This document shows, piece by piece, positions 32,745-44,660 of a DNA stretch of 64,000 nucleotides. Position numbers and translations under genes: made by a program. Numbering within the stretch: position 1 is the first letter of the stretch; each line of letters starts with the position of its first letter. The DNA comes from Penelope pileata. Its lineage: Eukaryota > Chordata > Aves > Galliformes > Cracidae. The stretch spans positions 3,171,601 to 3,235,600 of the forward strand of contig WBMW01005650.1 of the NCBI GenBank assembly GCA_013396635.1, in the 5' to 3' direction. The notes beneath the pieces were generated by a model. That model saw only the letters and a list, made by a program, of their open reading frames with translations. It was not told where the DNA came from and searched no databases.

Positions 32745-33823
32745 TTTCAAGGCTTAGTATAAAAATGTATCAGAAGGTTCAGAAGATCCCATAGATCTTA
32801 TATTCTGTTTTTACTTCTTTCCAATCTGATGAAGATAAACTTTTTGGCATTCACCTCTTCTTCCATGTGCCTTTAGTGTTTCCACTTGTGGAACAACTGT
32901 AATTGCTTCTTCCATTTCCCACTACTTTGAATACAATCTCACTTTGGGTGAGTGAGTATTCAACCGAACATTACAAGGTTTAGTAGATCTGGAATCTCAA
33001 ATTAAGCTGCCTCAGAATCATTACCCTAGGGACCTTTTCAGCCTGGAAATTTTCTTGTCTGCTTTGCCGAGTGATGCAAGGCCAAAAGTGATTTAGGGGG
33101 CCATCTCCCTCTCAAGTCTAATCTCATCAGTGTAAGTCATCTTTTTAAAATACCTGGGCAGTGAGGAGCCTAAAAATCTCCTTGAAAGGGTTGCAAGATG
33201 AAGATGAAAGGATTTATGACCTGGGAGACCAGAGCAGGAGTCAGAATGGGGCTACTGGGAACCATGGTAGGCTTTGGAGGTGGGCAGGGTAGGTGGTAAT
33301 TCAGTGTCTTTTTTCTTTTTTAATCAAGTGTCTTAGTAATGGTGTTATTAACAATAACTAATTATAATTAAGATTGGCAATCGTTTCTCTGAGCAGTGAT
33401 CAGCTTCTTGCAACCCACTAAGAGATCTCTCATCTCTTCTTGCTCAGCATCTCTGGCTGCTCTTGGATTACTCAGTCCTCTATGTATCCTGGATGAAACG
33501 GGAATCCTCACAGGTACGTTGAGCCAGTGTTTCTCTTTAGATATCGAAACGAACTCCTAGTTAAAAACACTGTGCTCTTTAGATATAGTGCTCTGTTGGT
33601 CTTTTAATAAACTGTTATTTCCACTTCTATTAGTGACATACACATGTCACCACAAGAAACCAGTAAGAGAGTGTGATTCTTATCTGCTGTAATCTAATAA
33701 GCCATCAGTGCTCAGAAAAAAGAGGTCAGCCAAATGCGGCTCCTTTCAGTTTAAAATTCTGAAAATGACTCACCCCTTATTTAGTCTTATAATGGGCTCC
33801 CGCCCACTTAGGGCAAGCTTCTA
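32745..33823. other. Noncoding AT-rich stretch, nothing recognised
   Basis: No frame reaches reportable length for most of this segment. 33330-33380 holds TAACAATAACTAATTATAATTAAG, an AT-rich homeodomain-like cluster. No repeat was recognised. Confidence 0.5.
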
Positions 33824-33920
33824 ATTTCAGTTGCTCTGGAGTAAATCCAGGAAGCTTCCACTGAAGTGGATGAAGCTCCTGTCAATTGACATAGCTGCAA
33901 ACAAGATCAGATCTGGCCTC
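33824..33920. repeat. Fragment of an ancient amniote repeat (candidate)
   Basis: CAGTTGCTCTGGAGTAAATC, CCACTGAAGTGGATGAAGCTCC and, after a diverged stretch, GATCAGATCTGGCC appear in the order of an old interspersed repeat I recall (CAGTTACACTGGTGTAAATC, CCACTGAAGTCAATGGAGTT, GATCAGAATCTGGCC). The three matching blocks in order make chance less likely. Identity is from memory and the family is not named. Confidence 0.45.
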
Positions 33921-36900
33921 ACGTGCTTGCTGCTGACTGTGGCTGGGCAGAGCCTCCTGGTTCCTTCTCAGTGCAGAGCGAAAGGGACAGGGAGCTCCAG
34001 CGTGCTTCGCTGCTCCTGAGTGTGGCACGTGAAATTTGAGAATGTCAGTTGTGTCAGAGTGGTATTTTTGTGTCCCCCTATGTATTTTGCTACGGGTCAA
34101 TTTAGTTCTTGACATCTATTATTTCTTTCCTCTCAAGACTTGCATTCTTCATGGAAAAGTGCCAACTGCTTTCAAGAGTGAGTGTGACCACCATGCTTTC
34201 TCAAAGATTTCTAGTTCAGTGTCATTGACGGGGGCATGTTGGTGGTTAGACAGAAAGATATTGGTTGAGTTAGCCAGAGTCTTCTAACCTTGCCTTCCCA
34301 CTAAGGGAAATCTAATTTAAGATGTATTTTTTAAATATCTTTTCATGACAACCACCTCTGTTCCTCTGTCTTACTTTCCTGCCTTCCTCATAGCTTCTGT
34401 GGAAAAGAAACCAAGGCTGTGCATTAGTAACACAAAGGAACTTGAGCCCTGAAACTTCTTGCATACTTGTGGAGGGCTGCTGAAGTTTGGTGGCAATGAC
34501 CACCTGGGTCCCTTGAGAAAACCTTGTCCAGAAATAAGTTCTTGAAGGGCTATGGAAATAACTACAATCTTGAGGCTGCTCAGGTTAATAAAGGTGCTTC
34601 CTGACATATAAAATTTTTCATGTGAAGGTCATTGACTTGGATTAAGGGACAATATCTACCCTCAAGGCAATAATAATGTCTGTAGCAAGAGGGTGTTTGA
34701 GCTGCTGGGAGGAGATCAGGCATTGCGGTCCTTCATATCTGAGTGCAGACATGTCTAGGGAAAAACACCACAGCAGGGCAGAGCAGCAAATCCCACAGGA
34801 CAAGGACTGCCTTTGCCTTGTGCATCTGTAGCAGGAAGGATTGCCGGAGGAAAGTGATGTTCTCCGAACCAGAATTTCTCCGAAATGCTCAATTTAAGCA
34901 ACGCTATGCTTGGAGAGAACAAAACAAGCAAAAAGCCTCAAACCCAAAGCCTTTCAGAATTGCAGGCAGTCAGGATGTGAGCTTTATATCCACTAGATGA
35001 CACCTTAAGAGGCATGACATCAGCACACACACGGGTTTCGGAGGTGACTCAGAAGGAAGACAGCCACCTACTCAGGCAGAACACTGCTTCCTGGGCTCCT
35101 GGCCCACTGCTGGCTGTGCCTGCCCCAGCCAATGCACCAACACGTGGCTCACAAAGGCACGGCTGCAGGACGTGCACCGATCTCAGATATCTTGTTTAAT
35201 GCTGACATTCTGCCTCCTGAAAAAGCATGGTGGAGGCATTGGTGTGGCTTAGACGTCAGGAGCAAGGCTGTGTCCTGGGTGAAGAGCATTTAAGCCCTTA
35301 TAAGCTATGCTGTTCAAACCTACTGTGACTTATTATGATTTAATATAATTCCTAAAAATTACTCTCAATACATGTGTTGTGTAATCGTTTCACATGAGGG
35401 CTGCTTATAATCACCTGGCAGGAGCAAGGTTCAGGGTAACGTTGGCAGGTTTGACTGATCAGGGCTCTGAATATTCTACAGCCAAATGCTATTTCCATTG
35501 TGTTCTGTAGGCTTTCTTGGTGGCTATCCTATTCTTTTTTTTTCTGGACTGTAAAACAAATCGAGGACACATTTTGAACACTGAGCCAGCTTGTTGGCTG
35601 GTGAGGCTTTTGTTGCCTGTCTGGTTCCCAGTAGCCTGGCTCTGCCACAGAGCCACGTACAGAGGGATACCAGGCCATGTGCAAAGATGTGCTGGGAAAT
35701 CCTTTGCTTTGACAGCATGGAGGCTCACATCTTCAGTGCCTTTTGTTTCACGTAGGAGAGTGAGACACCTTGATGCCCTGCAGGGGTCTGAGGCTCAGCC
35801 CTTGCTGGGGGTTCTCTGGCATTTAATTGGTGGAGGAAGACTTCTAAAACAGCTATGGCTTTCAGGCTTCAACTTCTTTAGTACAATGGGAGAATACGCA
35901 GTTACAGCATTGACAGAGACTTTCGGAGGATGTTACTCACTGGTGTGTGGTGATTTCAGACCTGAGCTGCTTTTACAAGTGTTTGTTTCATTTGCCTTTT
36001 TCGTTCTTTTCTCCCTCTGTGAGCTCTGGATCAATATAGTTTTGGAGGGAAAAAAAAATACAGTGCTGCTCTGGCTATGAAAACTACTGCACGTGGCATC
36101 AAGTCCTCTAGTTTGTTGTTTCACCATAGCATCACTTGAGATAACACGTGTAGATTGCAGAATAACATTTCAAAGCTAAGAAGCAGTTTGTTCCCTCTGC
36201 AGATGTGACCAAAGGTCTTTCAAATCACATGTCTTCCAATCTATCATATGGCACAGAATGCTAAAATACTCTTGTAACAGCTGATTTTTCTCCAAAAGTA
36301 TCCCCCAACAAATTAACCCTGAGCAAGGCTGCCACAGTATCGATACCCCTGTAGCTTCACTTGAGCATTGGTTTCCCACCATGTATGAAGACAAAGCAGC
36401 AGAGGGGTTCCTCCAGCATTTTGGTGAAGGCTGCCCTGGGACTGGGGCTCCTGGTGATGACTGCTTGGTGCCCACTCCTGTGAGCTGGTGCCTGTCCCAG
36501 ACTTTGGCTGGCAGGGCTTTTCCTGGAGGAGCACCATGTTGGGGGCTCAGCCAACAGGAGGTTGAACAAGTGCAGGTATCAAGGGTCTGAGCTGAGGTGT
36601 TTCTTTCTTAACTGGTTATGAATAGATATGGAACAGTGTGGAAATTCCCACTGTGTTTTGAACCTTGCACTCCTAGAAAGCAAACCTTACTCTGAGGTGC
36701 CGCTTATCACTAACTGCTGATGAATTTTTGCCCTTAGAGCATTCGCTCCCCTTCCTATTGAGGAGCAGTCTTCTGCTCTTGTTTAGCTCCATCCCTTTAG
36801 CTCAGCACAAGTTCAAGCAAAACGGGAAGCCCTGGCCAGCTTCCTGGAGGCCCTACTGAAGTGCTGCTGTCCCAGTGCCAGCTGCTACCTGTCCCCAGGG

Positions 36901-36994
36901 CTGCAGCCTGCTGCCAGCACCTTGTGCTATGAAGCTGGGGCTAGGAACTGGTATGCATTAAAAAAAAAGTGTTTTTTTAAAATTTAAACTTTCC
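33921..36994. other. Noncoding stretch holding the longest open frame of the window
   Basis: 35517-36080 plus is open for 187 codons. Its translation is hydrophobic in places (FFFF from a T run, a Phe/Leu-rich stretch near residues 150-175) and has no motif I recognise. The region has no CpG island, no poly-A signal close behind and no sign of introns, so I treat the frame as chance. TTAAAAAAAAAGTGTTTTTTTAA at 36959-36981 is a short A/T hairpin. Confidence 0.5.
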
Positions 36995-37660
36995 ATATAA
37001 TTGGGCTTTTGGCAAATAATGATCCTAAATGGCATGCCTGCACTCCAAATCTAATCGTTAATTGGTCAATCGACCTCTAGCTGACTGGCATATTGCTCTG
37101 ATCATCTGAAAGCCTCTTGGCACCATTTCTGTGGCTCAGGTTAGTTGCTTCTACTTGTACAATCTGGTTGCAAAATGTCAGTGCTCTGAATCATCAGAGC
37201 TGGCGCCAAGCCTGCAGGAAGGGCTCCCTGAAAGCTGCTGAGCCCAGGCTGGAGCCCTGGGCACGCTGCAGTGGCAGCAAGGGACATGCAAGGGCCGTGC
37301 TGGCCCTGTGCAGGCTCCAGTTGGTGACACGAAGCACAGCCCCAGAGCTCGCTCTGATCTCGAACAGCGTTGCGAGGCCTTTATCAGATTTTAATACAAA
37401 ACAAGGGCAATTAATTTTGACGCTGTTATCTTATCTTGCTGATCTAACAAGCCCTTTCAAAGTTTGGTTTCTCGCTTCCCGTTCCTGAACGCGGGCTGCA
37501 GCGCAGTCATAGTTCAGAAATCTATAATTCAAACTTTAAGTCCGACTGCGCTTCCCATGCAGCTCTTTTCATAATTGGTTTTCGGGATGGTCTGTTCTGT
37601 GATGGATAATTGTTAGCAGTTGTAAAAAGATAACTCACATTTTTAAAAGCCTAACGCTTG
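36995..37660. promoter_or_regulatory. Candidate conserved noncoding element cluster (GATA/homeodomain/TCF words)
   Basis: AATCTAATCGTTAATTGGTC (37049-37068) opens the segment. TTATCAGATTTTAATAC, GGCAATTAATTTTGACGC, GTTATCTTATCTTGCTGATC (three GATA words) and CCCTTTCAAAGTTTGG (TCF-like) follow at 37380-37466. CGCTTCCCG, GAACGCGGGC and GACTGCGC keep CpGs to 37550, and TAATTGGTTTTCGGG and GGATAATTG close it. This is the densest motif-and-CpG mixture in the window. The 123-codon plus frame 37117-37488 runs through it but shows no domain. Function is inference. Confidence 0.45.
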
Positions 37661-40365
37661 CTCTGTGCAGATAAAAACTGTGACAAATTATGTTCCAAAA
37701 AATCATAAAAGTGGAGAGACATGTTAATAACCAAAGGTGAAGTTTCATTTGGAGGTCAGCGGGAGCTATTAAAGTGGTCAGTAATTCCAGGGCTTGCCAG
37801 TAGCGATTTGACCATATCACTTATCTACTCTGGTCCATGCTTAAGCATCTCCCTCAGTGAAAAAATAATCCACTGACAGTAATACAGGAGGTCAGAGGTA
37901 ACTATGGAGAAAAAGCAATATTGTCAAAATAAACCAGCCTTTCAAGTGCAGACATTCAGATTCCCAGTCCATTAAAATGTTTCGAGTTTGACAATTTTAC
38001 TGCACTGCTTGGACATGTTATTTAAAATATTGCTTTTCATTAAGTGCAGATTTAAAAAAAAAAAAAAAATCAAGCAGATCATGTTAAAAAGGGTATAAGC
38101 TAAGAAATGGCATTTCACGTTGGCATGTGAACATCTAGATATAAAAGGCAATTTTAAGTTCCAGAATTTCAGAGACATGAAAGTGGGGCCAAAAAATTGA
38201 CGTGGATGCAATGCAAATAGGGTGAAGCAGGAGCTGGAAGTGCCGAGCATCGCTGCTGTCAGCAGGCAGGGGGAATCCCTCCCTCTGAGTTGGATTCTTG
38301 CTGAGTGGCACAGAAAAGCAAAGTGTCCAGATGTGCTTTTGTTAGAAGTGAAATCCACCTCTAGGTGATAGGTAAATTCATGATCTTACTGATGTTTGCA
38401 TGAGGGTCTCTGCCAGCATCAAAAGCAGCAGAAGAGTCTGCGCAGATGTATAACACTGTGAGAGCATGGCTGCTGGGCTGGGATAGGGGGAAGATGTGTT
38501 TAGCTCCTGGCTGTGTTGCCAGTACTCCCTGTGGGGTTAGGGTTGTTGCTTGAAGACTTTAGGACCTAAGACTTAGAAATATTATGGCAGAAGACACATT
38601 TCCTCTCTGACTGTATGTGCTGTGCATGCAGCAGGGTATGGGTGGGCTTGCACAGTGTTCCTACAGCACCTGGGGCAACAAAGTTGGCAGCTCTTGACCT
38701 TTTCTGTTTTGTTGTTCTCTTATTTACCTTATCAAAAATGACCTCTGTAACTGCATGTAGTTGAACTGCCATTGATTCTCTCGAGCAAGCTTGTCCCATA
38801 CATTTCTGTATGTGAAATAATTACCGTGCAAGTTATGTTATCTGTCTGTACAGAACAATGTTTACCTGTGTTCTGTATATCTTACTCCAGTATATTTGAT
38901 ACAATTTGTGAAGTGAATTTCAGCACATCTTTTTGTTCAAAAGAAACTTCCTGTGGTTAAATGATGCTTTGATAAGTCTTAAAGAACAAGTGCTTACAAG
39001 CATTTATATAATGCATATTTTGTTATTTAAAAGCCTGGAATGAGTTTGATAAATATGAATTATAACAGAATAATTTGCGTGTTCAAAATGTTCTCACATT
39101 CACATGTGAGGCTGCAATGTCTTCCTGCTGCAGGCATTTTTCTTGTGTATTCAATCTACTCAAAAAAAAAAATCACAAGTTTACAAAGCTAAATTTATAG
39201 CCCAACAAGAAAACACACAGTGAGGCATGTAATGAGAATATCCTGTTTATTTTTATTTCAATTGCTCTCATTTTCTAATACTTGAGGCAATTCAATAACA
39301 TTATTGATTCATGCCTGTTCTGTAACGTTGCTTTCGCAATGAGATCCAGCAGAAGTGAGAGCACATACCTGCAGACACCTGACATGTACAGCAGTTTGGG
39401 ATCAGCTCTGTCTAGTGTTTCAGCAGGTGTTACCCAGGTGCTACCAGCTGGGTGTTTAGGTGCCTGCTGTGACCAATACTGCCATCACATGCTGCGTGTC
39501 CATAGCAGGTATATGTGTATGTGGCACGTTCCCTGGGCCACCAAGTATAACCTTGCTATGCTTAGAGCTATGCAACGAGCTTTTTCAATGTTCTAATTAG
39601 GGGAGTGGGGAGAGGAATAAAAACATTGTGGCAGGACCTGAACACTCCTGTTTCTCTTAGATTGCAATCCAGCCAAAAATCAAATTACAAGAGGCCTCCG
39701 TGGGAGGTTTTGAATCTACTTGGGATTTCAGCAGGAGGAGAACTTAGGGAAGTGTTCCCTCCTGAAGGGGTTCAACAGCCACACACCTGAACTTGAAGTC
39801 AAAATAACATACTTTTGAAATAATAAAAAAAAATGCATGAGAACAACGAATTCACCTAGAGAACAGTGTTTAAATTTCCCTTATTTGTTACCTTACCATT
39901 CCTTTCTTTTTGTTTCTCCTATTCTGAATTTCTTTATTCCTTTTCTGTCCCTTTCCAAGAGGGCTTCTGAGATGCAGGATTCACAGCAACACCCACTGGT
40001 GGCAGCAATGGCAGTTTTATGGCTGCTCTTAGCTAACCGTTATCAGGCAGCTCCGCACCGAGTGGAAGGCACAATATTGCTTTAACACCCCTCTGATTTC
40101 CTTCCTCCCAGGGGGCAAATGCTCTGCAGAGAAACCTCCACACTGCTGACCACAATTGCTGTAATTTGTTAGTCTAATGGGAAAAAGTACACAGCCTTTC
40201 AAAACTGGAAGTATAAAATAACATTGTGTGATACTTTATATAATGGTGCTTGTGCTTCAACGTGCTTCTGGTTCAGTTGAGCTCTTCCCTTGGAGAGCCT
40301 GAGTAACCTGAATTAACTCTCCCTGGTAAGAAAAGCACTTGTTAACAAGGCCAACAACTAACTGC
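37661..40365. other. Noncoding AT-rich stretch
   Basis: A run of 16 A lies at 38054-38069. 38771-39240 has a 3'-UTR-like AT-rich texture without a neighbouring coding exon. Frames up to 128 codons (37972-38358 minus) lack domains. No interspersed repeat was recognised. Confidence 0.5.
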
Positions 40366-40405
40366 AAATGTGTATAAAATTATACATTTATCTATATACA
40401 CATTT
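40366..40405. repeat. Perfect 11-bp hairpin
   Basis: AAATGTGTATA at 40366-40376 and TATACACATTT at 40395-40405 are exact reverse complements with an 18-base AT-rich loop. It lies in an AT-rich patch that continues to 40425. It is too short for a typical microRNA precursor. Confidence 0.8.
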
Positions 40406-42804
40406 AGTATGTATATAATTCAAACAGTTGTAAGAAAAGATGTGCCATATGAGAAACAGAAATCTGAAGGCTGCAGAATCATTTAGCGATAAATACAAGC
40501 TGCTTTAGAAATGAGCACATGGGCATTGGGAATTCTTGGGCTGTCTGAATAAAGGGAAGATCTGGGTTTTGTGGTGTTTGCCCTGTAATGCTGTGTGGCA
40601 GCAGGTGACACCGTAGTGGCTCTGCAGGGAGCTGTGCAGTATGATGGGTGGCAGAGCCAGGAGGGGCTCAGCAGCCTTGTGATGCACTGCAGTGTTGGAG
40701 CTCAGTATTTGTAGGTGTCCAAACATCATCTGTGTTTGTAAAAATAAGTGTTTAGGTTCCCAAGGCCAGAGGCTGGCATGCTGCAGGACTCCCATGAACT
40801 GCTGGGGAGGAGCAAGCTTGTTACAGGCTCTCATGACTGTGCACCCCTGAGTCATACAGAAATAGCCCTGCAACACCTAGTCCCTACGAAGCAGATGCGA
40901 TCTGTATAGGTAATTCTTTTTGTCAGCTACTTCTGTGCAATTTTCCCTGTGGTTGGTGCTATTGGCACCTCCTTGCCCAGGGCACACCCAGTCCCAAGAA
41001 ACCTCATAGCGACCTCTGGAGCCACGTTCAAACTAGGATCTCCCTGACCCCTCAGGTTGCTTAGGGAGCTCCAGTTGCACAGGGGCACTCCTGAAGGCAT
41101 CTGTGATTTGCTGATGCAGTATGTGCTGGCCTTCTCTCTAGGCCTTTGATTTGTTACTGGAATATTAAGGTAGCAGAACTGCTGTAATTAGGAACAGCAA
41201 ACTTAGCAAGCCCTCTGGCTTTGGTACAGACCCTGGGGGTGGGCCCACGTCCCACTGCAGCATCTGCTGTTGGTAACTTCGTTCAGATGTCTGGCACACA
41301 ACGCGGGCACTGCTGGGCTGAAGCGGCACTCAGGATAAACTGCTGAGCTGTAACTCATGTCCACGTACTGGCAACAGAAGGTGTGACAGAACTTGGACTT
41401 GTGCGCTCTTGGGGTTAGTGATATATTTAATGCAGCATTAGAGATACGTTCCTCCTCAAATTGATGTAGGTCAAGTGTGTGCTCCAAATACTCTTACAGC
41501 TTCCTTCTCATCCTCTACACAACAGCTTTTCCCATGAAAACAACCCAGCTGACTCCTGTAATACATGGCTTCTGCTTGTGGTGATGCAGGGAGGGGACCT
41601 GGATGCTCGAGGTGCTGGCACTGTCCCCGTGCCCCGCTGCCAGCTGACTGCAGGTACACTGCAGTTCAGAGGCATTGCTGTAGAGGGCTTTCATAACACA
41701 CCGGACAGAGATGCTGTGGTGGGGGTGGCAAGGCACTGTGAGCAAGAAGGCCCAGCTGAAATTAAAGAAATCTGCATATTGGAATCAATCCTTTCCTATA
41801 GCTGATCAAAGTTAATAGTAAACCTGATTGGCTGAACAGGATACATTTTTTTTTTTTGTTGTTGTTATGAGAGAAGTAAAATCTGAGACAAAATGCTTCT
41901 GCTGCCTATCAGACAACAACATCCACACTTCAATAGCTGCTGCATGGCTGTTGCGACTGCCTGCAGTTTGAACACAGCTGAAGTTGGCATGTTGGGAGTT
42001 ATTGGAAGAATTTCTGCTATTAAATGCTTTCATGGAAGATTGTACATAAGATCTAAAATGTGTGGGAGAATGAGAAACTGGGAAGTGATGCTGCAGAAGA
42101 TTTCTGAAAGATAGACTATATGGTGTTGTATGCTATTTGATGCCTTAACTGGAAAATGCCCAGCTGAGCCAAATATGAATTAGGTGAGTGAGTTTCAAGC
42201 TCTTTGCAACTTTCTAAGCTTAGTGCAGGTTCGTGTGTTTCAAAGTTCAAACACAGCTTATCCATTTTGTCCTTGAATAACAAGCTGAACTGGAAAGCTA
42301 TTTCCTCTGAGGCAGGAGCCTCCTGCTTGGGTTGGAGGCTTTTCACAGGCTGGGCAAGAAAAGACACAGAATGAATCTTTCAGTGGTGCCTGCTAGGAAC
42401 TTATTCGTCTCCAGCTTTCTGGGGGTGAGGGGGAGGGGAGCTTTCTTGTAGCTTCAAGGCCATGAACTTCAGCAGAGAGACTAAATGAGAAGAAAAAAAA
42501 ATCAGATGATCCACTTCTTAGAAATCCTTGTCACTAGGACATCTTGTTTCCAGTTCTTCTCTCTCAAGAGTTCATTTCTCTTCAAATATTTACCCAGAGT
42601 AACCTCCAAATCACAAACACACTTATCTCTGCTTTATATCAGCTTTAAGGATTAGGAGTATGGATCTGTTTTCCAGACTGACCGTCTGACTGACTGACCT
42701 GTGCTCACGCTCACCCAGCAGCATGTGATGCGACTCTTGTCAAAACCACAATTAGTCAAAACCTTTACAGGAAATATGGGCCCAATAAGGAGGGATAATT
42801 GGAA
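40406..42804. other. Noncoding stretch, nothing recognised
   Basis: Frames up to 123 codons (40505-40876 minus) lack domains. T12(GTT)3 lies at 41846-41866. A G-rich patch at 42421-42438 has only three long G runs, so it is not a canonical quadruplex. Confidence 0.5.
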
Positions 42805-42814
42805 ATCACGTGAT
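42805..42814. promoter_or_regulatory. Palindromic E-box ATCACGTGAT
   Basis: A perfect 10-bp palindrome around CACGTG, the TCACGTGA form preferred by MITF/TFEB/USF-type bHLH-ZIP factors. It lies in AT-rich unique sequence beside GGATAATTGG. Occupancy is unknown. Confidence 0.4.
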
Positions 42815-44618
42815 CCATACATAACCTGTGTGTAGCATGAAGGTACAGGAAATTTTTTCTGCTGCCACTTGCTCGCTATGCTGAGGTCAATGATGAGAGC
42901 AATCAACAGATTGATGTTTTTGGGGGCATTTTTCATCTTCAAAACAGTTTCAACCATTAAAAATAAATCTTCACCCCACATTTGGTGGAAACATAGGTAA
43001 TTATAGTCAGAAATGCCTCTGAATGGTCTCTTTGCTCAGCAAGTGTCATGGCAGCAGCACAGTCCTGTACCTGAGGGTGGAGACCCCCAGGCCCCTCCAT
43101 CAGCGTTAGAGAGGGTTTGGGTGGTGCTGGGGATGGTCACTGTGGTTCTCCTGGCACTGCAGTTTTGGCAGAGACAATCTTGTGTAAAACTGAGGTGAAA
43201 TAGCTGATCTGTCTGCTTTGTCATCTCTCTGCAACACAGAAAATTAGGTAAGGTGTCTATGGGATATTTCCTTTTGAATGGTATTACATTTTTGTTCTCT
43301 GCCCTAGTCTACAGAGTGGGCTGAGTCTGAAAGGTACGTTAAGACTCCAACATGAACTGAAATATTTTTCCTGAATATTTTTGGGGAGATAGAAATTGAC
43401 TACACAGTTATGCTAGCAGCTTTTCTCACTCAGTTTGCAGAACTGTTTCAAGAACTATTTCAAAGGTAGTTAGAATTTCTTTGAGCCTGTGGTCAGGAAA
43501 CGTAGTTTGAGAGCCTAGCTCTGCTCTAAATGGAAGAGTAAAATTGTTTAATTTTAATAGAAGTAGAATCACTTGGCTTTATTATTATTATTTAATCAGT
43601 GCTTGATTAATGTATGTGAGTGGACTTGGGATGGAGCTTGTGATGTTTGCACAGATTTTCCAAAATTTGCTGGCACTCCCAGCCCTGTGGCTGTCATTGA
43701 CTAACCTTTAACTGAAGCAAGCGGGCAAAAGATCGAACCCAGCATTGCATTTAACTTCTCCTGATAGTAATATGTTGCATCTACTCTCCCCCAAATAGAT
43801 ATTCTGAGGCTTTGCTTTTCCAAGTAAAAAATTAATGAAAGCAGCCTTAGCACTCACACGTAACCACATGAAAATGAACCAAGGAGTGTGAGTGATGGAG
43901 GAACAGTAATTTCGAGAGAGAGAGACTGACTTCAGAGCTGAGCATCAGTACTGCTTGTCTTTAGAAGCAACAAAGTCACACCATCTCAATTATGAGAAAA
44001 AAATAACTGGATAACAAATGTCCCTGCCTCTGCTGTGACTTCAGGGTGCTGGTGTTTGGAGCCTGTCTGTAGATGTGTAGGGTTGAGTACGTCCTGCTTG
44101 TATTTACAGTGCTAGCATGCTGGATGGTGTGAAATTTATAGCCGGCACTCCCAGTAAAGCCCCTCCACACCAGACTTGCTGCCAGCTATAACGTTCAATC
44201 TCGTTATCTCCCATTAGGTTTTCATGATGCTACTCAGTGCAGAGGGTCACCGGTGTCTGGGCATTTTTCCTACCTTTCTTCCAGTGTGATGTAATCTTTC
44301 ATAAGAGTGGCAGCCCATGCAATAAAACTGTTTCAGATATCTATTAATATTTTAACATGCTTTTAAGAAAATTTGGCCTTTTGTAATTCTGGTCTCCGTA
44401 CAGACACATATAATGGCTAATGATATGCATTATACTCAGCGCAGCCATTCTGTAGGTATGTTTCCTTTGTTTGGATTCACATTTTAACATCTATTATTAA
44501 AAAAATCTTCTTTCAGTTATTTGTTTAGATGCTAGTGATTTAATCTGATGACCAGAAGAAAACTACTCTTTCATTTCCAAAGAAAAGACCATGAATAAAA
44601 ATCTTGGCTTTGCTTTTG
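42815..44618. other. Noncoding stretch, nothing firm recognised
   Basis: 44080-44250 keeps some CpGs (GAGTACGTCC, ATAGCCGGC, AACGTTCAATCTCG) in unique sequence and may be a weaker regulatory candidate. The rest shows no frame, repeat or motif array. Confidence 0.45.
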
Positions 44619-44660
44619 CCCTCAGATATTCAGCTCCCACTGAAGTCAGCAGGACGAGGA
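44619..44660. repeat. Fragment of an ancient amniote repeat (weak)
   Basis: CAGCTCCCACTGAAGTCAGC (44631-44650) resembles the recurrent CTCCCATTGAAGTCAATGG phrase of old reptile/bird repeats. Only about 20 bp match, so chance is possible. Confidence 0.3.

Noticed and set aside
35517..36080. 187-codon plus-strand open frame, the longest in the window
   Set aside because: No domain or family resemblance, hydrophobic bits derive from T-rich sequence, and no promoter or poly-A context is seen. With six frames over 64 kb one frame of this size is plausible by chance.
38771..39240. AT-rich stretch resembling a 3' UTR
   Set aside because: No adjoining coding exon or consistent poly-A signal; texture alone is not evidence.
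43728..43745. GATCGAACCC, reverse of a tRNA B-box-like word
   Set aside because: The flanks do not form a T-arm stem and no A-box lies at the right distance.
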